NCBI RefSeq assembly: GCF_001439925.1
Contig: NZ_LMBV01000017.1
Coordinates: forward strand, 18,137 to 82,136
DNA from: Peribacillus muralis
Lineage (GTDB): Bacteria; Bacillota; Bacilli; Bacillales; DSM-1321
Direction: 5' to 3'
Length of the DNA: 64,000 nt
In this document: piece by piece, positions 28,163 through 37,523 of the stretch
How the letters are laid out: every line of letters starts with the position of its first letter
How positions within the stretch are numbered: position 1 is the first letter of the stretch
Notes under the pieces: model-generated
Seen by the model: the letters and a program-made list of their open reading frames with translations, nothing else
The model's database searches: none
What the model was told of the DNA's origin: nothing
Translations under genes and position numbers: made by a program

Positions 28163-28618
28163 TTAACATTGATCCTCTATACATGACGATACATGCTCTG
28201 TCAGCTTTCCGACGATTTGTTTTAGGCGCTTCGTTTCCTCTTCATTCAACACGCTATAAAAGTCGTTAAAGATCTTGGTGAAACACTTATTGATGGAATG
28301 ATACGTTTTTTTTCCACCTTCCGTGGCTTGGATGTAAACGACTCGTCGATCATCCTCGCTTTGACACCTTTCAATCAAATTCTTCCGTTCAAGCCTGTCA
28401 ATTAGAGCTGTTGCAGCTGCAGGTTTGATTTTCAAGTGATTCGATACATATTTTACAGCTAACGATTCATCTAAGACGATTAGCTGCAATGCGCGATACT
28501 GTACGGATGTTAAATCATATTTAACCAACAACGGTTCGACCAATTCCTGGGAGAGGCTGCTTAGCTCCTTGATTTCTATATGTAAATTATACAATTCACT
28601 TGGATTCATGTTTGACAA
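28163..28618 (-). CDS. MarR-family regulator
   Basis: 151 aa winged-helix repressor: LAVKYVSNHLKIKPAAATALIDRLERKNLIER, then the wing CQSEDDRRVVYIQATEGGK, then a dimer helix. AAAGGATTG lies before the ATG. It is divergent from an MFS drug-efflux-type gene across 113 bp, the usual layout for a MarR protein repressing an exporter. TTAACC (near 28678) and GGTTA (near 28699) form a loose inverted repeat in that gap. Confidence 0.85.
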   Translation of the reverse strand: MSNMNPSELYNLHIEIKELSSLSQELVEPLLVKYDLTSVQYRALQLIVLDESLAVKYVSNHLKIKPAAATALIDRLERKNLIERCQSEDDRRVVYIQATEGGKKTYHSINKCFTKIFNDFYSVLNEEETKRLKQIVGKLTEHVSSCIEDQC

Positions 28619-28731
28619 TCCTTTCTTATTGACAACTATCTATCATTAACTATAACATAATTAACGTATCGAAAAATTAACCATGCGAATTAAATTGGTT
28701 ATTGATTATTAAAGAAAGAGAGAGGCTGTCC

Positions 28732-29916
28732 ATGTCAGCAGAACAACGCAAAAAGATCATTATTCTCATGATCAATATGTTTATAGCAATAGGGAGTTTC
28801 GGTATCATCATACCCATTTTACCAGCATACCTTGCTTCCATTAATCAAGGCGGAACCGCCGCTGGTCTAATGATCGCCATTTTCGCAGGTGCCCAACTTA
28901 TCTTTTCCCCGATCGCGGGAAAATGGACTGATCAATATGGGCGCAGAAAAATGATCATTTATGGATTGGTCGGTTTGACTTTATCGATGTTCATTTTTTA
29001 TGCGGTCAATTCGATTTGGTTATTGTATGCGTCTCGTATCATCGGTGGAGTTGGAGCTGCTTTGCTTATACCCGCAATTTTTGCTTATGTAGCGGATATC
29101 ACCACGTTTGATCAACGAGCTAAAGGAAATAGTTTAGTATCTGCCGCGATGTCGCTTGGGATTGTAGTAGGTCCAGGGATTGGAGGATTTTTAGCTGACT
29201 TTGGCTTAAAGTTTCCATTTTTGATTTCTGCACTCGTATCACTATCAGCCGTGGTATTTTCCATTTTTGTTTTAAAGGAAAGCGAAACGGAGCAAGTTGC
29301 CACTATCCAGGAGAACAATGACTCAATGGCTCGCAAGATTGCCTTATCTGTAAAAATGCCCTATTTCATTCCTCTTATCATTACACTTGTAATGAGTTTT
29401 GGTTTAATGGCTTACGAATCTGTCATTGGTCTTTATCTTGACAATCAATTCAATTCAAGTCCAAAGGATATCGCCGTCATGGTTACAGCAACCGGTATCG
29501 TCAGTGTAATCGTCCAGCTATTTGTCGTCGACCGGATCGTCCGCCGTTTCGGGGAAGTGAATGTGCTGAATATCTTTATCAGTGTGGCAGCCGTTGGTTT
29601 CCTTCTTTCACTTTTTGCTTCAAGTTATCTGATTTTCTTTTTAATTTCACTTATCATCTTCCTTTCCACATCCATCTTACGTCCAGTTCTTAACACATTG
29701 ATTTCGAAGATGGCAGGAAATGAGCAGGGCTTTGCGATGGGGATGAATAATGCATACATGAGCATAGGAAATGTGCTGGGACCTACTTTAGCTGGATTAA
29801 TGTACGATATCCACATTACCTATCCGTTCATGTTGGGCCTTTTCCTCTTGATCATTACGTTAATGATTACCATGGCTTGGCAAAAACGGTCGCTTCATAA
29901 AAAGGCATTATCCTAG
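28732..29916 (+). CDS. MFS transporter, DHA1 drug-efflux type
   Basis: 394 aa from the ATG at 28732 (MSAEQRKK; GAGAGG upstream), with 12 hydrophobic segments. Motif A of the major facilitator family appears as GKWTDQYGRRKMI (about 60-72) and motif C of the drug antiporters as GIVVGPGIGGFLAD. This resembles Bmr/NorA-type multidrug exporters. A MarR gene is divergent. The substrate cannot be deduced. Confidence 0.85.
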   Translation: MSAEQRKKIIILMINMFIAIGSFGIIIPILPAYLASINQGGTAAGLMIAIFAGAQLIFSPIAGKWTDQYGRRKMIIYGLVGLTLSMFIFYAVNSIWLLYASRIIGGVGAALLIPAIFAYVADITTFDQRAKGNSLVSAAMSLGIVVGPGIGGFLADFGLKFPFLISALVSLSAVVFSIFVLKESETEQVATIQENNDSMARKIALSVKMPYFIPLIITLVMSFGLMAYESVIGLYLDNQFNSSPKDIAVMVTATGIVSVIVQLFVVDRIVRRFGEVNVLNIFISVAAVGFLLSLFASSYLIFFLISLIIFLSTSILRPVLNTLISKMAGNEQGFAMGMNNAYMSIGNVLGPTLAGLMYDIHITYPFMLGLFLLIITLMITMAWQKRSLHKKALS

Positions 29917-29950
29917 AGCTGAATGCAAGATCAGGTTAATACTTTTAAAC

Positions 29951-29984
29951 AAACCCCCGAATAATGCTCACTATTCGGGGGTTT
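29951..29984. terminator. Terminator after the MFS gene
   Basis: AAACCCCCGAATA pairs perfectly with TATTCGGGGGTTT around an 8-nt loop, 34 nt beyond the MFS stop. Confidence 0.85.
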
Positions 29985-30117
29985 CGTCATGATTTTCCGT
30001 TTTTCCTATCTTCATGTAATCATTATCGAGATCCTCCAAAATAATAAATCACGAGTAACGCTTCAACTTCTCGAGTGTTCGCTTCATCGTTTTGATTTAC
30101 ATGCATTTACCCTATAT

Positions 30118-30155
30118 GAAAAGCGACCTTATTCTTAGTAATAAGGTCGCTTTTC
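30118..30155. terminator. Terminator after the Gfo/Idh gene, bidirectional
   Basis: GAAAAGCGACCTTATT pairs perfectly with AATAAGGTCGCTTTTC around a 6-nt loop; T runs on both strands. It lies 28 nt past the oxidoreductase stop. Confidence 0.85.
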
Positions 30156-30182
30156 ATTCAGATATTGTGAATTGAATGGATT

Positions 30183-31226
30183 TCAGTTCATATAGACGGC
30201 TTTTTTCTCTTTACTGCTTTCAAAAGCCGCATCAATGATTTTAATGACCGATAACCCCTCCAGTCCAGTGACTGGCGCTTTTTTCCCGCTCAATATACTA
30301 TCGGCAATTGCCTGGTAATACGTTAAATAAGATCCATGCACTGTTTCAACGGTTTCATGTATCTGATTTTCGCCTTCAACCGTAACCAGCTTTCCAAAGA
30401 ATTCGGGATCATCTGCACCCCAAGAGTCATCCATCGGTTTTTTCCCTTCACTTAAGGCCGCCTCTTGGCAGTCAAGACCGTACTTGATGAATGATCCTTT
30501 GCTTCCATGCACCTGAAACCGCGGTCCATTAACTGGAACGATTGAGCCTGAATGCAAGATGACTCTTAGTTTTTCATATCCTAATATCACATGAAAATAA
30601 TCATCCGTTTCTGCATTTTCTTTTTGGGAAAATACATCTGCCCAAACGAATTGCGGCAAACCAAACAAATGCAGTGCCTGATCGATGAGATGTGACCCTA
30701 AGTCATAAAGCATACCGGATCCCGGACCTGGCTTTTCTCTCCATCTATCCCTGACCACAGGCCTGTATCGATCATAATGGACTTGGTATGTATTGATTTC
30801 CCCAAGCGCCCCATCATCGATAAGTTTTTTCACCGTCAAAAAGTCATTATCCCATCTTCGGTTATGATAGACACTTAATAGCAGTTTCTTTTGCTCGGCA
30901 ATCTTATTGAGCTCCTCTGCCTCCCAAGCCTCCACTACCATCGGCTTTTCGAGGATGACATGCTTCCCGGCCAACAAACTTTGCTTGGCCATTTCATAAT
31001 GCAAGCCACTAGGTGTCGTAATAACAACCAATTCAATGGACGCGTCTTCAAGAATTCCCTCTAATTTGCTTACCACTTCCACATCTTTCAAATCTTTTTG
31101 AACTTTTTCCTTATTAGAGCTGACAACTTTCGCTATTTGAAACTGCCCTAAAACACTAAGTAATGGCGCGTGAAAAGTAGCTCCTGACAATCCGTACCCT
31201 ACTATGCCAACTTTAATTTTTCTCAT
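30183..31226 (-). CDS. Gfo/Idh/MocA-family NAD(P)-dependent oxidoreductase
   Basis: 347 aa from the ATG at 31226. N-terminal Rossmann fold IKVGIVGYGLSGATFHAPLL, then the family's EKPMV (with the conserved lysine after HVILEKP) near 95-100, and the C-terminal domain with LYDLGSHLIDQAL whose histidine is usually catalytic. These enzymes oxidise or reduce sugars, inositols and related polyols. The ribosome binding site is weak (GTGGGA). It is followed by a strong terminator and is not in a recognisable pathway cluster, so the substrate is open. Confidence 0.85.
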   Translation of the reverse strand: MRKIKVGIVGYGLSGATFHAPLLSVLGQFQIAKVVSSNKEKVQKDLKDVEVVSKLEGILEDASIELVVITTPSGLHYEMAKQSLLAGKHVILEKPMVVEAWEAEELNKIAEQKKLLLSVYHNRRWDNDFLTVKKLIDDGALGEINTYQVHYDRYRPVVRDRWREKPGPGSGMLYDLGSHLIDQALHLFGLPQFVWADVFSQKENAETDDYFHVILGYEKLRVILHSGSIVPVNGPRFQVHGSKGSFIKYGLDCQEAALSEGKKPMDDSWGADDPEFFGKLVTVEGENQIHETVETVHGSYLTYYQAIADSILSGKKAPVTGLEGLSVIKIIDAAFESSKEKKAVYMN

Positions 31227-31274
31227 TTTCGTTCCCACTCGCTTTCTTGTTACTCTTAAATAATTATAACCTGG

Positions 31275-31703
31275 TTACAATTCGTTGTTCGGGTACATAT
31301 CTCTCAAAAATTTGACAGACTCATTAATCAATTGTTTCAATACATCCTTATCGATATCTGCCACTTTATTGATGTACACACACGCTTTTCCGGAAGTGTG
31401 TTTTCCAAATATCTGTAACAATTCTTCCCTTTTTTTATCCTCTGGAGAGAAATATAGACTGATTTTAGCTTTTCGAGGGGAAAAGCCTACCAGAGGGGCA
31501 TCCCCTTCGTGACCTGATTCATACTTATAGTGATAGGTACCGAATCCAATAATGCTCGGTCCCCACATCTTTGCCTCATAACCTGTCGTTTTCGAGAAGA
31601 CATCCAACAATTCATATGCATCTTCACGCTTTTTTGGATTATCGACGTTCTCAATGAACTCAATGACGTTACTGTCAGTTTCTTTAGTTTTTTGTTTATA
31701 CAT
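31275..31703 (-). CDS. DUF1801-domain protein
   Basis: 142 aa soluble protein with the DUF1801/YdhG-like pattern: DAYELLDVFSKTTGYEAKMWGPSIIGFG, then VGFSPRKAKISLYF and a C-terminal helix. GGGAGGG precedes the ATG. The gene is 48 nt upstream of the oxidoreductase on the same strand, so the two may be cotranscribed. Biochemical function unknown. Confidence 0.8.
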   Translation of the reverse strand: MYKQKTKETDSNVIEFIENVDNPKKREDAYELLDVFSKTTGYEAKMWGPSIIGFGTYHYKYESGHEGDAPLVGFSPRKAKISLYFSPEDKKREELLQIFGKHTSGKACVYINKVADIDKDVLKQLINESVKFLRDMYPNNEL

Positions 31704-32026
31704 GACCGGACCCTCCCATACTAAAAGTTTGATGTCCTTTGCTCAAAACTCACGCACTATATGAATAGTGTTTGGATTGATGTGTATGTATACAGCCTAT
31801 CCGCTATATTCCTAGCTATTAAGCGATTTCGCGGACGAGCTTCATTACTAATTCTCCATGCTTTATGGCAAACCCTTCAATCAATACCTTATATATTATA
31901 GAACATTGATTCTTTTTATTCTATTTTAATAACAGCGTTTAAAATTTTGTGAATTTTTCTACGATCAGAACATATCATTCTGATCGTAGATTTTTAGTGT
32001 ATCAGTTGCAAACAGTTAATCCAATC
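31704..32026. other. Intergenic region, one strong hairpin, no convincing gene
   Basis: 323 bp between the DUF1801 gene and the PTS gene, both on the minus strand. It holds a hairpin at 31959-31989 and a short stop-free minus-strand stretch ending at 31819 that lacks a start with a ribosome binding site. Confidence 0.5.
31959..31989. terminator. Hairpin after the GlcNAc PTS gene
   Basis: CTACGATCAGAA and TTCTGATCGTAG form a perfect 12-bp stem with a 7-nt loop; ATTTTT follows on the plus strand and AAAAAT on the other side. Located about 40 nt past the PTS stop; likely terminator although the T run is on the plus side. Confidence 0.6.
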
Positions 32027-33502
32027 CTATTTTCGCCGGATTTTTTCAATTTCATCAGCTATGAATTGTACTTGTGTCCCTACGATGACTTGAATGCTTT
32101 GGGGACCCACGATATTGATTCCAGCAACCCCTGATGATTTGATTTTACTCTGATCGACTACTTCCATATTTTCCACTTCAACCCTCAATCGGGTAACGCA
32201 GTTATCTATCGATGTTACGTTTGCGTCTCCGCCTAATCCCTCATAAATAGAAGAAGCCATTTTAAAGAATTTACTCTCTTTATCCCCGATTTGATTGATA
32301 TCCGCTTCCGCAATCGCTTTGACATCATCAAGCTCATCTTCTGGTTCATCTTCTCTGCCGGGAGTCATTAAATTGAACCTTGTTATCAAGAAGCGGAATA
32401 AGAAATAGTAGATGACTGCAAAAGCCAGTCCTTGAAAAAGTAGCATATAAGGTTCACTTGCCATTGGCAATCTGGAACTTAACACAAAGTCTATGAATCC
32501 TGCACTAAAACCGAAGCCTGCTGTCCATTGGAAAGTCGCAGCAATAGCTAATGATATCCCTGTTAATAAGGCATGCACAACAAATAATGCTGGTGCAACA
32601 AACATGAAAGCAAATTCCAACGGTTCAGTAACGCCCGTGAAAAATGAAGCGAAACCTGCTGCGAGCATTAATGAGGCCACTTGTTTTTTCTTCCGCGATT
32701 TTGCAGTATGGTACATGGCAAGAGCTGCAGCCGGCAAACCGAACATCATGACGGGGAAGAATCCAGCTTGATACATGCCTGTTGTTCCTTTAATTCCTGT
32801 CCCAGCCCAAAATTTGCCGATATCATTAAGTCCTATTACATCGAACCAGAATACGGAATTTAACGCATGATGTAAACCTGTTGGTATTAACAGCCGATTG
32901 AAGAATCCATAGATCCCTGCTCCAACGGCGCCTAACTCACTTATTCCTTCCCCGAATGTAACTAACCAGGAGTAAATGAGCGGCCATACGAAAAATAAGA
33001 CAAGCGAAACCAGTAACATTGCAACCGCCGTGAGGATCGGCACCAGCCTTTTGCCACTGAAGAAAGCGAAGGCGTCGGGGAGTTTGACCTTACTAAACCG
33101 ATTAAACATGGAAGCAGCCACAAGCCCCGAGAGAATTCCGACAAATGCATTTTTTATTTTCTCGAATGCTGGATTTACATCTTTTGCATCGATTCCCTGC
33201 AGCATCGCTACCGAGTCCGTGGAAAGCAATGTCGTTACGACCAAATAGGCTACCAGCCCGCTCAAAGCGGCGGCTCCGTCTTTTCCTTTCGCCATCCCCA
33301 ATGCCACTCCAACGGCAAACAAAATAGCCATATTGTCTATGATCGAAGAACCTGCTTTTATTAAGAAAGCCGCTAACGGACTTCCCGCTCCCCATCCTGC
33401 TGGATCTATCCAATAACCGATACCCATCAATATGGCGGCCGCCGGCAAGACTGCTACCGGCAGCATCAAAGACCGTCCAATATTTTGTAGATATTTTTTC
33501 AT
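32027..33502 (-). CDS. nagP: PTS EIICB, N-acetylglucosamine type
   Basis: Imports and phosphorylates GlcNAc. 491 aa: EIIC membrane domain first (about 1-370; includes LLIPTGLHHALNSVFWFD and FFTGVTEPLEFAFMF), then a linker and an EIIB domain with the phosphorylated cysteine in DNCVTRLRVEVEN. No EIIA domain is attached, so phosphate must come from a separate EIIA, as for B. subtilis NagP. AGGAGGAAAGCGG precedes the ATG. Its position next to the NamZ/NagZ genes, which release GlcNAc and MurNAc from wall fragments, supports GlcNAc as the sugar rather than glucose. Confidence 0.85.
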   Translation of the reverse strand: MKKYLQNIGRSLMLPVAVLPAAAILMGIGYWIDPAGWGAGSPLAAFLIKAGSSIIDNMAILFAVGVALGMAKGKDGAAALSGLVAYLVVTTLLSTDSVAMLQGIDAKDVNPAFEKIKNAFVGILSGLVAASMFNRFSKVKLPDAFAFFSGKRLVPILTAVAMLLVSLVLFFVWPLIYSWLVTFGEGISELGAVGAGIYGFFNRLLIPTGLHHALNSVFWFDVIGLNDIGKFWAGTGIKGTTGMYQAGFFPVMMFGLPAAALAMYHTAKSRKKKQVASLMLAAGFASFFTGVTEPLEFAFMFVAPALFVVHALLTGISLAIAATFQWTAGFGFSAGFIDFVLSSRLPMASEPYMLLFQGLAFAVIYYFLFRFLITRFNLMTPGREDEPEDELDDVKAIAEADINQIGDKESKFFKMASSIYEGLGGDANVTSIDNCVTRLRVEVENMEVVDQSKIKSSGVAGINIVGPQSIQVIVGTQVQFIADEIEKIRRK

Positions 33503-33699
33503 TCCGCTTTCCTCCTGACAATGACAGATTTAGGGCAACCCCCATATTCTATTAGACAACGGTTCCTTCCATTTTAGAACTCATTTCATATATAAATGTC
33601 CCAACTTTAGGCAAATGCCTCAACATTTATACTAAAAAGCATGAAATGAAACGGGATCCTCCAAATCTAAGGACGATCCGAATTCACTTACGTCTTCAT

Positions 33700-34062
33700 G
33701 CAAAGTGGAGGGAACGGAACGGACGATATTTGATCGGAGATGATGTACTGTAGGCCTGTTGCTTGCGCTTCTATTAGTGACACGGGTATCCTACATATAC
33801 ATTAAAACTCTGAGAACTGTAGGTAAGCAAACGAAACTCCATCTTCATGTTCACGCAAAGTGGAATGAAACGGAAGGTGCGACACTCCTGCGGGGAATGC
33901 GTGTCTACTTGAGACACCGCAGGCTAAAAGCCGAGGAGGCTCAAGGACCGCCTCTGGATAAGGGAGCGCCTGCAGTGGAAAGGAACGGTCTAACTCAATC
34001 CCTCCAATCGTCATATCATTCTTGCGTTCATGTAGCGTGACACGAAGTGTGGAATGAAACGT
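33700..34062. repeat. Structured intergenic repeat cluster
   Basis: Cores of the GTGGAATGRAACGG type occur at about 33705, 33860, 33974 and 34049. The full unit lies between the second and third: it contains nested inverted repeats such as GTGTCT/AGACAC (33901-33916), CTCCTGCGG/CCGCAGG and GCCGAGGAGGC. Elements of this kind are common between genes in Bacillus-like genomes (from memory). Its ends are direct repeats of the same 14-bp core. Degenerate cores also occur at 18.8-19.0 kb. Apparent reading frames across it are not protein-like. Confidence 0.75.
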
Positions 34063-34070
34063 TAAAAAAA

Positions 34071-34096
34071 CTGTAGACAAACGAGTTTGTCTACAG
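34071..34096 (-). terminator. Terminator of the mur/nag operon
   Basis: CTGTAGACAAAC and GTTTGTCTACAG pair perfectly around a 2-nt centre; on the minus strand TTTTTTT follows. It lies 26 nt past the namZ stop. Confidence 0.9.
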
Positions 34097-34122
34097 CCAT
34101 AAGTCTAAACGAGCTTTTATCT

Positions 34123-35361
34123 TCATCTATAAAGCAAGTATTTTTTGCGAACCTTTTTAAATGCATCTAGATCATCCTCATATTCACTCATGATCTCATT
34201 TACAGATGCACCATCCTCAATTTTCCCCTTTACCCAGCCATTACCGATCAAGAGACTGAAGTTGTTTGCTTGCAGGAATTCAAAATCATTTGGATATAAA
34301 TCATGGATGGTCTTGATGATATGAAGCCCAGTAGGAACAGCCTTGAATTTCTTCCTATCCGAAACATAAATCTCCACTCCATGGCTAAGTTTACCAGCAT
34401 GTTTTGAAAAAGTAGGTGTAAAGGATGCTGCCCTGAATTTTACGCCAGGCAACCGCAATGCATTTAATTTGCCAGCAAGCTCATCACTGTTTATATAAGG
34501 TGCACCAATCAACTCGAATGGTTTCGTCGTTCCTCTGCCTTCCGAGACATTCGTTCCCTCTATCAATCCTGTAGCGGGATATACGAATGTCGTGGAAACG
34601 GTCGGGATGTTCGGTGATGGCAAGACAAAAGGGAGACCAGTATCGTCATAATCCATATCTCGCTTCCAGCCTTTCATCTTGATGACCTTTAGATCTGCTC
34701 CGATTTTAAACTGCTTATTAAACAATGTCGCGAGTTCCCCAACAGTCATCCCATGTTTAAGAGGGATTGGATACATACCGACAAAAGATGAGAACTCAGG
34801 CTCAAGTATCGGTCCCTCAACTGACACCCCGCCTTGTGGGTTCGGACGGTCCAGCACGATAAATGGGATGTCATTTTCTTTCGCCGCTTCCATTGCATAA
34901 GCCATCGTGTAGATATACGTGTAAAAGCGTGTTCCGACATCCTGGATATCAAAAACGAGGACCTCAACATCCTTCAACATTTCAGGCGTCGGTTTTTTCG
35001 TTTTTCCATATAAGCTATAAACGGGCAACCCTGTTTTTTCGTCTATATAGAACTCAACACTAGCACCAGCTTGCGCATCTCCCCGCACTCCATGCTCGGG
35101 ACCAAATAACGCAGTCAACTGAATATCCGGATCGTCATGAAGCAGATCGACGATGCTCGTTAATTCTGAGTCGATGCCTGTTGGGTTCGTGATCAAGCCG
35201 ACTTTCTTTCCGCTTAATACGTTCTTGTCATCTTTTAAAAGAACTTCGATACCGGGACTGACCTTGTTCTTTTTCTTCTCGTTATCAGCGGTTACACTTT
35301 TTGAAGAAACGATTCCGAAAGTTAGCATGCATATGGTCAATAAGAACATTATTCTTTTCAA
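34123..35361 (-). CDS. namZ: Exo-beta-N-acetylmuramidase NamZ (DUF1343, YbbC)
   Basis: Removes terminal MurNAc from peptidoglycan strands outside the cell. 412 aa with a signal peptide (about 1-25, MKRIMFLLTI ... SVTADN). DUF1343 features: KVGLITNPTGID, LFGPEHGVRGDAQAG (about 93-107), FDIQDVGTRFYTYIYTM and DRPNPQGG. It follows nagZ by 15 nt; in B. subtilis NamZ (YbbC) and NagZ act together on murein chains, the order being nagZ then ybbC, as here. Last gene of the operon. Confidence 0.9.
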   Translation of the reverse strand: MKRIMFLLTICMLTFGIVSSKSVTADNEKKKNKVSPGIEVLLKDDKNVLSGKKVGLITNPTGIDSELTSIVDLLHDDPDIQLTALFGPEHGVRGDAQAGASVEFYIDEKTGLPVYSLYGKTKKPTPEMLKDVEVLVFDIQDVGTRFYTYIYTMAYAMEAAKENDIPFIVLDRPNPQGGVSVEGPILEPEFSSFVGMYPIPLKHGMTVGELATLFNKQFKIGADLKVIKMKGWKRDMDYDDTGLPFVLPSPNIPTVSTTFVYPATGLIEGTNVSEGRGTTKPFELIGAPYINSDELAGKLNALRLPGVKFRAASFTPTFSKHAGKLSHGVEIYVSDRKKFKAVPTGLHIIKTIHDLYPNDFEFLQANNFSLLIGNGWVKGKIEDGASVNEIMSEYEDDLDAFKKVRKKYLLYR

Positions 35362-35376
35362 CTTATTTCCCCCTTA

Positions 35377-37314
35377 TTATTTAATGGGTTTCCCTGATTT
35401 AATATTTAATCCATAGCCGAATTTGTAAAGGCTTTCATTCGGCTTGGTTACTGATGGAATATCAACCGGCAACGTGCCTTTAGGTTTTGAATTTCCAAAG
35501 ATGGCCGAAATGCCTGCCGGGATATTGGGCTGTCTATAACGACCATTCGAATACCCTTTGAACCCGTAAACAGCAAGAACGGCTTTCGCTTCTTCAAAGT
35601 TTGCAGCATCATAGGGGTTTCTTAAACTCATTAATACAAATTCTTTCTCTTTCTTCTTAGCATCATTCATGACTGCCCTTGGAAATGCTGTTGCCCACTT
35701 CGACGAATCCTGGACGCTATCATCGATTACCCCATCATTGACGGCCGGATCGTTTTTGACAATATAGGAACCAGTTATGACAAAGTCCGATTCATCAATC
35801 AGTTCGGCCACTTCATTAGTAAATGTCTTTCCTGAAAAACTCATACCTGTTATTTGGACTTTCTTTATTTTCTTTTTATGGGCTAATTCGCTGATGCTCC
35901 TGGACATGGATTCAACTTGGTCATCAAAAGGAGCAAGAATTAGTACTTTATCATTTTTCTTAGGTTTGAAGGGCAATGTTTTGTCTTCATTTTTCAATAG
36001 AGTGATGGCATCTTCCGCCATTTTCCTTTCTTTTTTCAAATGTTTTTCATTCCCGACTATTTGAAGCGCTGTTTTGATTTTTTTATCGATCGGAGTATCA
36101 TCAGAGTTTAATATCCCTCTTTTCTCTTTCATTTCCAGTATCCTCGTTACAGATCGATTGACTTGATCTAGAGGAATTTCCCCGCTTTCCACTGCTGCCT
36201 TCACTGCATTGAATACAGAGGTTAAATTTTTTTCCATTTGAAGTGAATTCACTTGTGCAGGCATCAAGGCAATATCGACACCTGATTTAAGGGCAAGGAC
36301 CACAGCTTCTTCCTGTCCGAAGTTGTCAGCAATCGCTTTCATATTCAAAGCATCTGTGACGACAACACCGTCAAAACCCATTTCTTCACGTAATAGACCT
36401 GTAATGACCTTATGTGACAACGTTGCAGGAACCATAATTTCTTGACCGTCTTTTTTACTGATATACATAGTATCATCAAAAGCAGGAAATTGGACATGTG
36501 CGGTCATCATCATGTCAACTCCAGCATCGATAGCCCTTTGGAAAGGAACCAACTCGACGGAACGCAAACGGTCTTTATCATGAGAAACAAGAGGGAGACC
36601 ATAATGACTATCGACCGCTGTATCTCCATGGCCAGGGAAATGCTTGGTCGTTGCTATCATGTTCTGACTTTGCAATCCTTTTATCGTCTGAATGCCAAGC
36701 TTTGATACAAGTTTCGGATCAGAACTAAAGGAACGAACGCCAATGACAGGATTTCCTGGATTGTTATTAATATCGACAGACGGCCCAAAATTGACATTGA
36801 TGCCTAGTGACGACAGTTCCTTGCCAATGATTTCTCCAGATTGATAAGCGTACCTCTCATTTCTGGCTGCACCAAGTGCCATATTACCAGGTAGATTCGT
36901 TCCAGTTTGAAGCCTTGTAACAATACCTCCTTCCTGATCAATTGTTATGAACAGCGGAAGATCCGGGCTTGCCTCCTGTAAACCATCTGTGAGCCGAACC
37001 GTCTGTTCAGTATCGACTACATTCTCAGCAAACAGAATCACTCCGCCCAAATGATATTTTTTGATGATGCTTGCAACTTCTGAGTTCATTTCAACAAACC
37101 CCGTCGCCTTACTTTCTCCCTGTTTTTGCCAATTCCGAAAATCCGGCATCAGCATTTGACCGACTTTTTCATCCATTGTCATGTTTTCTACGATTTTATG
37201 AATATCCGAAACGGATTTTTCGTTCCCTGACTTCTTTGCTGTCGCCGTTCCTCCTAGAATGGATAAAATCAATAATAATGCGATTCCGGCAGAGATACAT
37301 TTCCTTTTTATCAT
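35377..37314 (-). CDS. nagZ: Exo-beta-N-acetylglucosaminidase NagZ (GH3, YbbD)
   Basis: Family 3 glycosidase that releases terminal GlcNAc from peptidoglycan fragments. 645 aa, close to the two-domain secreted B. subtilis enzyme. Signal peptide at about 1-26. The acid/base Asp-His motif follows KHFPGHG (224-230), with His237 in DTAVDSH; the nucleophile is Asp321 in [11 protein letters not shown]-terminal domain of about 200 residues follows. GGGAGGAAG precedes the ATG. The gap of 209 bp to mupG may hold an internal promoter. Confidence 0.92.
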   Translation of the reverse strand: MIKRKCISAGIALLLILSILGGTATAKKSGNEKSVSDIHKIVENMTMDEKVGQMLMPDFRNWQKQGESKATGFVEMNSEVASIIKKYHLGGVILFAENVVDTEQTVRLTDGLQEASPDLPLFITIDQEGGIVTRLQTGTNLPGNMALGAARNERYAYQSGEIIGKELSSLGINVNFGPSVDINNNPGNPVIGVRSFSSDPKLVSKLGIQTIKGLQSQNMIATTKHFPGHGDTAVDSHYGLPLVSHDKDRLRSVELVPFQRAIDAGVDMMMTAHVQFPAFDDTMYISKKDGQEIMVPATLSHKVITGLLREEMGFDGVVVTDALNMKAIADNFGQEEAVVLALKSGVDIALMPAQVNSLQMEKNLTSVFNAVKAAVESGEIPLDQVNRSVTRILEMKEKRGILNSDDTPIDKKIKTALQIVGNEKHLKKERKMAEDAITLLKNEDKTLPFKPKKNDKVLILAPFDDQVESMSRSISELAHKKKIKKVQITGMSFSGKTFTNEVAELIDESDFVITGSYIVKNDPAVNDGVIDDSVQDSSKWATAFPRAVMNDAKKKEKEFVLMSLRNPYDAANFEEAKAVLAVYGFKGYSNGRYRQPNIPAGISAIFGNSKPKGTLPVDIPSVTKPNESLYKFGYGLNIKSGKPIK

Positions 37315-37387
37315 GTAGACTTCCTCCCTTGTATATTTTTTGGTTCTGAAGCAACAATTCCATATCCACTTCCAAGAAGGGGTAAAA

Positions 37388-37501
37388 ATGAAAGGAAATG
37401 AACTTTATAGATCCTATAAAGAAATCAAGGCAGCATTGGGAATCCCAGCACCGCCTCATTTAACAAGCCTTCATGACAAATATCCATTAATCTCTGTATA
37501 A
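37388..37501 (+). CDS. Possible 37-aa protein, antisense within the mur operon
   Basis: ATG at 37388 preceded by AAGGGGTAAAA, an excellent site. The 37 residues begin [18 protein letters not shown] and end [10 protein letters not shown]; composition is protein-like and soluble. It lies on the plus strand in the gap between mupG and nagZ, which both run the other way. A TTGGTT/TATCCA pair with 17-bp spacing upstream is only a weak promoter. I recognise no family. It may be a real small protein or a remnant. Confidence 0.4.
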   Translation: MKGNELYRSYKEIKAALGIPAPPHLTSLHDKYPLISV

Positions 37502-37523
37502 TTGATTCATAGAACACAATTGG

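Noticed and set aside
31819..31918. Short minus-strand frame ending in a protein-like EIA tail between the DUF1801 and PTS genes
   Set aside because: Fewer than 35 codons, no credible start; could be a gene remnant but cannot be supported.
33759..34080. Open frames on both strands across the structured repeat
   Set aside because: They follow the repeat's palindromic structure, have no ribosome binding sites and encode low-quality sequence.
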